Source: an uncultured Lachnospiraceae bacterium
GTDB taxonomy: Bacteria; Bacillota; Clostridia; Lachnospirales; Lachnospiraceae
Reading direction: 5' to 3'
NCBI GenBank assembly: GCA_900313745.1
Contig: OMSM01000283.1
Location: forward strand, 1-7,636
DNA: 7,636 bases
In this document: one piece after another, positions 1-6,330 of the stretch
How positions within the stretch are numbered: position 1 is the stretch's first letter
Layout: each line of letters opens with the position of its first letter
The notes under the pieces: generated by a model
Told to the model about the DNA's origin: nothing
Seen by the model: only the letters and a program-made list of their open reading frames with translations
Database searches by the model: none
Position numbers and translations under genes: made by a program

Positions 1-290
1 AGGTGCTCCATGATCTCCCTTGCGGAGGTCCGGCCGCAGTTGCGTATGCTCTTTAAGCTCATTCCTCCCGCGACGGCTTCGGCAAGTTCCCCTACGGTAT
101 GGAACCCGGCGCGCTTTAAGCTGTTGTAGGACCTCACGCTTAAATCCAGCGCCTCAATTGTCTCCGCACTCATCTGCGGACTTAGGTACATCCGGAAGCG
201 GAACTGCCCGTTTCTTTTCTCCTTCAGCTCCACTCCCCCGATCGAGTTCATGATCTGCGCAAGCGGCTGATTCATCCTTGTGCTGTTCAT
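1..290 (-). CDS. Stand-alone RNA polymerase alpha-CTD-like protein (5' part, cut by window edge)
   Basis: The first 96 residues are visible; the rest lies beyond base 1. After a roughly 40-residue N-terminal segment, residues 43-96 match the C-terminal domain of RNA polymerase alpha (two helix-hairpin-helix-like units): LDLSVRSYNSLKRAG, then SIRNCGRTSAREI. Aligned by eye to E. coli RpoA, R53 corresponds to R265, N56 to N268, G86 to G296 and S89 to S299, which are the residues that contact UP-element DNA; K298 is replaced by T88. There is no alpha N-terminal assembly domain in front, so this is not rpoA. The ATG at 290 has GGGGAG eight bases upstream. The first 137 bp overlap the end of the lrp frame. 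The domain can bind DNA or sigma/activator surfaces; the actual role is unknown. It might be a DNA-binding accessory regulator, possibly working with the adjacent Lrp protein (inference). Confidence 0.8.
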   Translation of the reverse strand, partial: MNSTRMNQPLAQIMNSIGGVELKEKRNGQFRFRMYLSPQMSAETIEALDLSVRSYNSLKRAGFHTVGELAEAVAGGMSLKSIRNCGRTSAREIMEH

Positions 291-735
291 TACGAATTCT
301 CCCCATGCTGTACACGTCCTTTATGACCTCCCGGACCGCGTGGCAGTGGATCTCCGTGATCTGGCTGCCGCACTTTAAGGTAATCATCCGGACCAGGTAT
401 TTCAGGTCGCTTACGGAATCAGACACCGCGACAAGGTGAAGGTGGTTTTCCTTTGTCGTGCGGAAAATCTGGCGGACGAACGCCGTATGGCGGATGAGGT
501 AGTCCAGTACCTCGTCAAAACCCTCCGGGGCGGTGACGATATCGATAAACGCCGTTACCTCGCCGGGGCGGCAGACACAGGTATTGTATCCGCGGATGAT
601 ACCCTCCCGCTCCAGCTTCTCCACGCGCTTCTTCGCCGCTGTCCTTGACATCCCGACGGCATCACCGAGCTCCTTCCAGCTCATCCTTGCATTGCCCTTT
701 AAGAGGTCAAGAATCCGCTCGTCCGTTCTGTCCAC
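154..735 (-). CDS. Lrp/AsnC-family transcriptional regulator with an anomalous C-terminal tail
   Basis: Numbered from the chosen GTG start (193 aa), residues 2-50 form an Lrp/AsnC winged helix-turn-helix (VDRTDERILDLL, then WKELGDAVGMSRTAAKKRV), and about 58-140 form the RAM effector-binding/oligomerisation domain. Members bind DNA as dimers or octamers and usually respond to amino acids; the ligand is not predictable here. An ATG at 783 would add 16 residues, but it lies only about 4 nt after the predicted transcription start and has no ribosome site, whereas GTG 735 follows AGGAAAGAGGAG and gives the normal family N-terminus. The family is usually about 150 aa. Here the domain ends near residue 144 (DVYSM), and the last ~49 residues are charged, low in hydrophobics, and read out of frame over the alpha-CTD gene. 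That tail probably reflects a frameshift in the C4 run at 301-304. Own promoter; co-directional with the downstream gene. Confidence 0.85.
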   Translation of the reverse strand: MDRTDERILDLLKGNARMSWKELGDAVGMSRTAAKKRVEKLEREGIIRGYNTCVCRPGEVTAFIDIVTAPEGFDEVLDYLIRHTAFVRQIFRTTKENHLHLVAVSDSVSDLKYLVRMITLKCGSQITEIHCHAVREVIKDVYSMGRIRNEQHKDESAACADHELDRGSGAEGEKKRAVPLPDVPKSADECGDN

Positions 736-793
736 TTCTCCTCTTTCCTCTGTCTGTTCCTTGTTAACGCTGCATTCGTTCATGAACAGCTAA

Positions 794-823
794 ATTATAA
801 GCACAGGAAAAACAGCGCGGCAA
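794..823 (-). promoter_or_regulatory. Probable sigma-70/sigma-A promoter of the lrp gene
   Basis: On the minus strand a perfect TATAAT (794-799) follows TTGCCG (818-823) with an 18-bp spacer. The predicted transcript begins near 787, which leaves about 50 nt of leader before the GTG at 735 and makes the ATG at 783 an unlikely start. It lies in the gap after the TIR gene, so lrp and the alpha-CTD gene can be expressed independently. The -10 is ideal; the -35 is only a 4/6 match. Confidence 0.55.
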
Positions 824-858
824 TCCCGCCGGTTTCGTTCCGCAACTTCGGCTTCCGC

Positions 859-3800
859 TCACTCCTCCAGAGCCCGGGCAGTCTCCCTTGCGGCATCCGC
901 AAGTTCCGAAGTGTCCGGGATATGGGTTACGTAAACAGTACGGTAATCCATTCCCAGCATGTACTCTTCTTCCGGCAGGATGGCAATCACCTCGGAATCC
1001 ATCGAGGCTGTCTGCGTCCAGGACCGGGTGTCCAGACACAGCCCTCCGCGGTAATGGACCGGATGGAGCCCGATAATGTACAGCCTTTCGCGCGGAGAAT
1101 CGTGAATCAGCTCCACCGGGGATTTCCGGCCGGTGGAAACATCCAGACTGAAAAGAAGCACCGAACTGTACACCAGGTTGTTATCTTTCGCATCATAGAT
1201 CAGGATTAGATCATCCTCCGTCACCGCATAGAGATAAGCGCCGTCGCGCGAAAAGCCAAGCTGCCGCAGCGCGCTCCCGGGAACGGGCAGCGCAGCCTGC
1301 CCTGCCGGAATTCCCTCCTCCGTGTCATATATCCGGATGGTATTGTCGTTATCTGCAACAGCAAGAAGAGGGGCATCCGGTGCAAAACTCACGAGCCGCG
1401 CGTCACTTCCCTTTGCCTCGTCCTCCACCATCACCCACCGGTGCTCCTCCGTATCGAACACGGCAAAGCGCTGAACCGCATTGATGCCGTCCGCACCGGA
1501 ATAATCGCTGAGAAGCACCTGTCCGTTTGCCCCTGCCGAGAGCATCCTGTGCCGGACTTTCTCCTCCGTATAATCCCACTGCATCCCGGGAGGAAGGGGG
1601 ATCTCCTCCCCGTCGGCATCATGCCAGAGATGCAGAGATCCCCCGCTTACAGCCGCACAGAAAGCTGCACCGTCCTCTGATAGTTTTGCCGAGTAATTCA
1701 TCGTTCCTCTCTCAAACGGAACGGCGCCGGCATCTTCCATGCCCGAAGCCGCTTCACCGTTCCGGAGGAGCCTGGTCTCTCCGGCGGCAAACGTATGGTA
1801 ACAGAATGAGCCGTTTCCGGCGTCCACGAGCATCCCAAGGCCGTCTGAAGACAGAATAAAGCGGGGTGTCTTCACATCCCGAAGCTCTCTGCCGGGGCGG
1901 AACAGATACTCTTCCTTCTCCATGGTGCCTGTATCCAGAACGGTGATCCTGTATTCACGGCTTTTAATCCCGGAGTTGAAGCGTGCCATCGCATAACTGA
2001 CCGAAGGTCCTGCGGTAAAGGCAATCTCCTCCTCTGTCATGGGATACGGATCCCAGTAGTCCGTCTCCTCCCGGATTATCTGCTTTTCCCAGGGGGAATA
2101 CAGTGTGCGGTGCCTCGTGAGCACCATCCGTCCGGACTCCTTATCCGGCACGGTCAGCACAAATCCGCCGCGGTATCCGTAAGCGCGGGTTCCGTCGGCC
2201 TCCGACATTTCCCTTATGCCTCCGTTCCATACCGCCCCGCCGGCGTTGGAGCCGACATCCGAGATACATCCGCTGAAGGAAAGTGCCTCTCCTGCCCTCC
2301 AGCAGGCACCTTGCGTTCCATCCGAGAGCAGGAATCCGAAACACTCCGGGTTCACCGGGAAAAGTGTCTCCACACTGCCGGAAAGCTCCCGGGGCTCCCC
2401 CTGGTACGAGCGGTATTCCGCGAGATACTCCCCGTTTTCCAGGCTGTACAGATATAGCCTCTTCTCCCTTCCGATCACCACATATCCATTACTGCTGTCA
2501 AAGATCACCGAGGTTTTGAACGCTCCCCAGACTGTATCCTTCCCTGTTTCCGGCGTCTTCTGCTCCCACAGGAGATCTCCTTTTCCGACGTTTATCTGCA
2601 TCAGGGCGGCAGCCCTTGAGTCTTCGCCGGAATCTCCGGCTACCGTCAGCGTATCGTCCGACAGAGAGTACCGCATTGCCCGAATCCACAGCTGCTCTTC
2701 CTCCTCTTCCCGGTAAAACTCCCTGTATTCCCCGCGGTCGAGGCTGACCTGGTAAAACCGCCTCTCCCAGGCTTCCCCTTCCTCTCCCCCGACATAGTAA
2801 ACCCCGCAGAAATCGCCGGAATTCTCCTCCGAAAATACTCCCGCCGGAGTCTCCCTAAGATATACAATACCCGTCCTCAGGTACTCCTCGTCCCGTCCAA
2901 GGGGAAAGCTCTTATTCAGTGCTCCTGACAAAGCATCCAGGAAGAAGACTTCCGTGAACGGCGACGAGGTAATCTCCGCCGCGTAAGCCGCCCATTTCCC
3001 GTCCCCGGAGAGGATAACCTGGCCGTTCCTGCATTTTACTCTGTCCCCGGCGCCGGGGAAGTCCCACGCTATACTTCCGTCCGAACACCGGATCGCGGTG
3101 AGAATCTCCGATCCCGCATAATCCGTATGCTCTGCCGGCATATAGTTCACATACAGCATGTCCAGGGCAGCGCTGTAGGCAAATCCCACCGCGGGACTGA
3201 AGGTGCCGGTGTATTCAAAGAGCAGATTGGTCTTCCATCGAAGGTTTCCGCTTTCTATTTCGAAACAGCGCACAGCGCCGTACTGGTCCAGTGTGTAGAT
3301 GAGCTTCCCGTCCCGGGAGAGCTGAAGGCACCGGACAGGTGTCTCCTGCTCCAGAGAGTCGGACAGAAGAATTTCCCGGCTGCTTACCGGGGAAAACTCA
3401 TAGAGTCCGCCGCCCAGGTTCCGTCCTGTCATCAGCGCTTCATTCAGTACCGCCTCCGCTTCCGCACAGTATGGCCGCTCATCCTCCGCATCCAGCGGAA
3501 GCGCTTTCGCGGCAAGTACCAGTGCCTCCCGGTAATCGCCCTCCTGCATGGAAGATACCGCCGCGTCGGCGAGCAGCGCGGATTCACTTCGCATAAGCTC
3601 CAGCTGCTGTTCTTTCAGCTTCCTGTTGTTCTCGTCAAGCTGTCCGTTCTGTTCGGTAATCCTGGTATTCGCGCTCTCCAGCTCCTCGTTCTGCGACGAG
3701 ATGCGGGAATTTGCACTTTCCAGGGTCTCATTCTGCAGGGAAATCTTTTTATTCGCCGCGTTCAGCTCCTCGTTCTTCGCAGAGATAGCGTAGTTGCTGC

Positions 3801-4410
3801 GGGTTAGGATCAAAGCGTAGCCGGATATCACCGCAAATGCAGCAGCTGAGGCCGCGATAAGACGCCTTTGCTGCCGCCTTCGGGTCCGCTGATAGAGATC
3901 ATCAAATCCGCAGCCCAGCATCGGCGCCGCAATACGGAGAAACTCCGTCCTGAGTTTTTTCTTTGCCTCACGGATACTGCCGGCCCGGACGTCCGCACAG
4001 ATCGGCTCCTTCTCCTCCCCGCTTTCCTCATCGAAGCGCAGTTCCGGAGGCAGAACGTCTCCCGGAACCCCGGAGACCACCACCGGGAGGATTCGGTCAA
4101 TTCTTCCGCCGTTCGCCGCCTTGAAATCCCGGATTTCCTTCATGCACCACCGGGATTCCTTCGTGCGCTCCGACAGGATGACGATCAGGAATTCCGACTC
4201 CTTAAGAGCAGTCGTGATCGCGTCCCCCAGGTCCTCGCTGAGCGGCAGTTCCGTGCTGTCCCTGAAGAGCCTGCTGATCCGCCTGCCCTCCGGGACTCCC
4301 TTCGGAGGGCGGAAGCTCTCGAGAAGCGCCTGAAGTTTTGCCGCAATCGTACTGTCGGGCTCAAGATGTCTGTAGGAGATAAACGCACTGTATTTCTTCC
4401 GCTCTGCCAT
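859..4410 (-). CDS. TIR domain - transmembrane - Asn-ladder coiled coil - beta-propeller protein
   Basis: 1183 aa from the ATG at 4410, which has GGAGG five bases upstream; an in-frame ATG at 4422 lacks such a site. Residues 5-125 are a TIR domain of the bacterial type (YSAFISYRH at 7-15, RLFRDSTELPLSEDLG at 47-62, SERTKESRWCMKEI at 80-93). E92 in the WCxxE motif aligns with the catalytic glutamate of NAD-cleaving TIRs such as SARM1, so NADase activity is plausible but unproven. A basic stretch (RTRRRQQRR, 175-183) precedes one hydrophobic helix (184-202), predicting a cytosolic TIR and an exported C-terminus. Residues 206-268 are a coiled coil; 276-328 a helical segment (DYREALVLAAKALP, then EAEAVLNEAL) like the linker in STAND-WD40 proteins; about 350-1165 carry diverged WD40/PQQ-like blades (SRDGKLIYTLDQYGAVRCFE; DNTIRIYDTEEG; SRDGAYLYAVTEDDLILIYD), enough for perhaps two propellers. 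There is no P-loop NTPase. Possibly a membrane sensor or immune receptor; function is inference. Confidence 0.87.
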   Translation of the reverse strand: MAERKKYSAFISYRHLEPDSTIAAKLQALLESFRPPKGVPEGRRISRLFRDSTELPLSEDLGDAITTALKESEFLIVILSERTKESRWCMKEIRDFKAANGGRIDRILPVVVSGVPGDVLPPELRFDEESGEEKEPICADVRAGSIREAKKKLRTEFLRIAAPMLGCGFDDLYQRTRRRQQRRLIAASAAAFAVISGYALILTRSNYAISAKNEELNAANKKISLQNETLESANSRISSQNEELESANTRITEQNGQLDENNRKLKEQQLELMRSESALLADAAVSSMQEGDYREALVLAAKALPLDAEDERPYCAEAEAVLNEALMTGRNLGGGLYEFSPVSSREILLSDSLEQETPVRCLQLSRDGKLIYTLDQYGAVRCFEIESGNLRWKTNLLFEYTGTFSPAVGFAYSAALDMLYVNYMPAEHTDYAGSEILTAIRCSDGSIAWDFPGAGDRVKCRNGQVILSGDGKWAAYAAEITSSPFTEVFFLDALSGALNKSFPLGRDEEYLRTGIVYLRETPAGVFSEENSGDFCGVYYVGGEEGEAWERRFYQVSLDRGEYREFYREEEEEQLWIRAMRYSLSDDTLTVAGDSGEDSRAAALMQINVGKGDLLWEQKTPETGKDTVWGAFKTSVIFDSSNGYVVIGREKRLYLYSLENGEYLAEYRSYQGEPRELSGSVETLFPVNPECFGFLLSDGTQGACWRAGEALSFSGCISDVGSNAGGAVWNGGIREMSEADGTRAYGYRGGFVLTVPDKESGRMVLTRHRTLYSPWEKQIIREETDYWDPYPMTEEEIAFTAGPSVSYAMARFNSGIKSREYRITVLDTGTMEKEEYLFRPGRELRDVKTPRFILSSDGLGMLVDAGNGSFCYHTFAAGETRLLRNGEAASGMEDAGAVPFERGTMNYSAKLSEDGAAFCAAVSGGSLHLWHDADGEEIPLPPGMQWDYTEEKVRHRMLSAGANGQVLLSDYSGADGINAVQRFAVFDTEEHRWVMVEDEAKGSDARLVSFAPDAPLLAVADNDNTIRIYDTEEGIPAGQAALPVPGSALRQLGFSRDGAYLYAVTEDDLILIYDAKDNNLVYSSVLLFSLDVSTGRKSPVELIHDSPRERLYIIGLHPVHYRGGLCLDTRSWTQTASMDSEVIAILPEEEYMLGMDYRTVYVTHIPDTSELADAARETARALEE
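3607..3774 (-). repeat. Four 14-residue (42-bp) coiled-coil repeats inside the TIR protein
   Basis: Residues 213-268 of the TIR protein consist of four 14-residue units: NEELNAANKKISLQ, NETLESANSRISSQ, NEELESANTRITEQ and NGQLDENNRKLKEQ. The codons have diverged, so selection acts on the protein and this is not a recent DNA expansion. Each unit is two heptads with Asn at positions 1 and 8 and Leu or Ile at positions 4 and 11. The pattern extends one heptad upstream to N206/I209, directly at the end of the membrane helix. Confidence 0.85.
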
Positions 4411-4543
4411 ATACGCCTCCATAATCGAAGGACAGTTTATAATGATGTGAAGAGTTTTTCCTGCTGCCCTTATTCTGCAGCAGAAAATGTCCGTAATAAA
4501 GATACAGATTCCTGATGCAGCGATTTCATCCCCGGAGGAACTG
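4411..4543. promoter_or_regulatory. Divergent intergenic region with a 7-bp-stem inverted repeat
   Basis: This 133-bp gap must hold the start signals of both the TIR gene (minus) and the oxidoreductase gene (plus). CTGCTGC at 4461-4467 and GCAGCAG at 4477-4483 form an inverted repeat with a 9-nt spacer; TTTT/AAAA flanks extend it to 4456-4487 with one bulged C. Neither strand has a U-tract after the hairpin, so it is not a terminator; an operator is possible. The AT-rich stretch 4436-4443 gives TATAAA on the minus strand and TATAAT on the plus strand, but I see no good -35 for either, so the promoters are not firmly placed. GGAGG at 4534-4538 is the oxidoreductase ribosome site. Confidence 0.4.
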
Positions 4544-5602
4544 ATGATGAGACCTTTTCGCTTCTGTGTAATGGGACCCGGAAACATCGCGGACCGGTTC
4601 GTGCGCTCGGTGCGCATGCTGGATGAAGGAGCAGGCGGATTTGACCCGGTGCTGCCCGGCGGATTTCCGGCCCGGCAGGACGGGGGCGTGACGGTTGCGG
4701 CCGTGGCGAGCAAATCCGCGCAAAAAGCCTCGGCATTTGCCGCTTCCCACGGAATTGCCGCTTCCTACGGCTCGTATGAAGAAATGCTTGTTAAGGAGCG
4801 CCCGGATGCGGTCTATATTTCCACGGTGCCGGCAAGCCACGCGGAACTTGCCGCGATGTGCCTGGATCACGGCGTCCCGGTGCTGTGTGAGAAAGCCATG
4901 TTTACCTGCGGGCGGGATGCGGAAGAGATACTTGGGCGATCGGAAAGAGAGAACGTCTTCGTCATGGAGGCGCTGTGGAGCCGGTTCCTTCCGGCAAACC
5001 GGACCGCGAAGCGATGGCTTGACGAGGGCAGGATCGGCCGCCTGATCTCTCTGGAAGCTGCCATCGGCTTTGCCGCGCCGTCCGATCCGGAGAGCCGCTA
5101 CCGCTCAAAGTCCCTCGGAGGAGGGGCGACGACAGACATTCTGGTCTACGCCTACGCCCTCGCGGATATGATGCTGCCCTCCCGGCCGGAGGTACGCCAT
5201 GTGCATGCTGTATTCGGAGAGACGGGGGTAGATGTGACGGACCGGGTACTGCTCACAGCGGGAGGCGTGACAGCATCGCTGTTCGCGAGTTTTGACGCCC
5301 CGCTGGAGGAGCGGCTGGAGCTTATAGGGACGAAGGGCAGGATAAAACTTGCCCATCCGCACTACGCGGACTGCGCCGTCCTGTACGGACCGGACGGGCG
5401 GGAAGCGGACCGCTTCGGGGACGCGCATGAATCCGCCGGCTTCGTCTACGAGATCGCGGAGACCATCCGCTGTGTCCGCGCAGGCCTTACCGAAAGCCCT
5501 GTGGTTCCCCACGATCTGACCAGACGGTGCGCCGCGCTGTTTGACCAGGTCTATGCGGGGCGGCATCCCCCGGCGGCGCCGCCCCTGCTCCTTGCGGACT
5601 AA
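4544..5602 (+). CDS. Gfo/Idh/MocA-family NAD(P)-dependent oxidoreductase
   Basis: 352 aa from the ATG at 4544 (GGAGG at 4534-4538; ATG 4547 is equally possible). An upstream ATG at 4487 would add 19 residues with no family resemblance and would include the ribosome site, so it was not used. Residues 4-120 form a Rossmann fold with the dinucleotide motif GPGNIA (11-16), VAAVAS (51-56) and YISTVPASHAEL (91-102). The family EKP signature reads EKA (116-118): catalytic Lys117 is kept but the proline is lost. MEALWSRFLP (141-150) and GGGATTDILVYA (192-203) resemble the dihydrodiol dehydrogenase/glucose-fructose oxidoreductase-like branch. The C-terminal half is the alpha/beta substrate and dimer domain. 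Residues 27-48 form a Gly/Pro-rich insertion between helix 1 and strand 2. The substrate is probably a sugar, polyol or similar alcohol but cannot be named. The stop overlaps the stop of the converging SGNH gene. Confidence 0.88.
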   Translation: MMRPFRFCVMGPGNIADRFVRSVRMLDEGAGGFDPVLPGGFPARQDGGVTVAAVASKSAQKASAFAASHGIAASYGSYEEMLVKERPDAVYISTVPASHAELAAMCLDHGVPVLCEKAMFTCGRDAEEILGRSERENVFVMEALWSRFLPANRTAKRWLDEGRIGRLISLEAAIGFAAPSDPESRYRSKSLGGGATTDILVYAYALADMMLPSRPEVRHVHAVFGETGVDVTDRVLLTAGGVTASLFASFDAPLEERLELIGTKGRIKLAHPHYADCAVLYGPDGREADRFGDAHESAGFVYEIAETIRCVRAGLTESPVVPHDLTRRCAALFDQVYAGRHPPAAPPLLLAD

Positions 5603-6303
5603 AGTGTCTGAAGAATCGGGAGAAGGCGCTCAAACACCTTCTCGTAGCCGCTGGCATACATATGGACGCCGTCGATGGCATATTCCGCCTTCTGTTCGCC
5701 GTTTTCGTCCGTGATGCCCTCATTGACATCGATGTAGAGCGCTCCGTATTTGTCCGCCAGGGCCTTTACCCGGCGGTTGCACTCCGCGATGTTCTCCGGC
5801 GTGCGGTCCAGCATCCAGCTGATCTCTTCCTTCTTCTGCCAGGGCAGGTGCAGGTTTGCCGGGTAGTAAGCCATCATGTAGATCACCGTATCCGGGAGCT
5901 TCTCCCTGGCGGTGCGGATGATGGTCTCATAGTTGTTCATCAGGCGGTTCATCCAGTCCTCGCCGTAGGTCTGGCTGTTCATGTCGTTGGTGCCGATATT
6001 GATGAAGATGACGGAGGGCGCAAGGTCCAGCATGACCGTGTCGATCTCCCGGAGGAAGTCGTCGGTGGTGGTGCCGCCGATGCCCCGGTTGTAGACCGGC
6101 CTTGTGATTCCGGCGCTCATGGCCATCTCCGCGATGGGGAACATCTCCATCAGGGAGGAGCCGGTGAACAGGATCCCGCCCTTCTTCGCCATCGCATTGA
6201 GCGTCCTGAAATTCTTCACCGCGCTCCTCTGCATCGTTTTCATCCGTTCCTGCATGCTCTGCCGGAATTCCTTCAGGGCATCCTCATACGTTTTCTCGCT
6301 CAA
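5599..6303 (-). CDS. SGNH/GDSL-family hydrolase (esterase/lipase-like)
   Basis: 234 aa starting at TTG 6303, chosen because AAGGAGG (6311-6317) lies exactly seven bases upstream; no in-frame ATG has a comparable site, and a further TTG at 6330 would put that ribosome site inside the coding region. All four SGNH blocks are visible: block I ILFTGSSLMEMFP with Ser50 as likely nucleophile (GSS instead of GDS), block II YNRGIGG with Gly74, block III INIGTNDMN with Asn106, and block V DGVHMYASGY with Asp211 and His214. It should cleave an ester or acetyl group on a sugar or lipid; the exact substrate is unknown. There is no signal peptide; the first 40 residues are a charged, Met-rich helical segment, so it is probably cytoplasmic. 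It follows the MBL gene in the same direction, but 170 bp holding an inverted-repeat element separate them, so co-transcription is uncertain. Confidence 0.9.
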   Translation of the reverse strand: MSEKTYEDALKEFRQSMQERMKTMQRSAVKNFRTLNAMAKKGGILFTGSSLMEMFPIAEMAMSAGITRPVYNRGIGGTTTDDFLREIDTVMLDLAPSVIFINIGTNDMNSQTYGEDWMNRLMNNYETIIRTAREKLPDTVIYMMAYYPANLHLPWQKKEEISWMLDRTPENIAECNRRVKALADKYGALYIDVNEGITDENGEQKAEYAIDGVHMYASGYEKVFERLLPILQTL

Positions 6304-6330
6304 AATGCTTCCTCCTTCTTTCCGCGGCAA

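Noticed and set aside
736..783. ATG 783 as the lrp start
   Set aside because: It sits about 4 nt after the predicted transcription start without a ribosome site, and the added 16 residues are not part of the Lrp fold.
808..831. Small CGGC/GCCG hairpin with a T5 run after the TIR gene as a terminator
   Set aside because: The stem is only 4 bp and the T-run lies five bases beyond it; the same bases are better explained as the lrp promoter spacer and -35.
3607..3774. 42-bp tandem repeat as a CRISPR-like or slippage-prone DNA repeat
   Set aside because: The units are contiguous with no spacers and have diverged at synonymous and variable positions; periodicity is at the protein level.
3127..3807. 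Open plus-strand frame of 226 codons opposite the coiled-coil and linker region
   Set aside because: Its repeated composition mirrors the coiled-coil repeats of the real minus-strand gene; no domain features of its own.
4411..4713. N-terminal extension of the TIR protein by up to 101 residues
   Set aside because: It would cross the divergent region and overlap the oxidoreductase start; the extension has no domain, and ATG 4410 has a well-placed GGAGG and starts right at the TIR domain.
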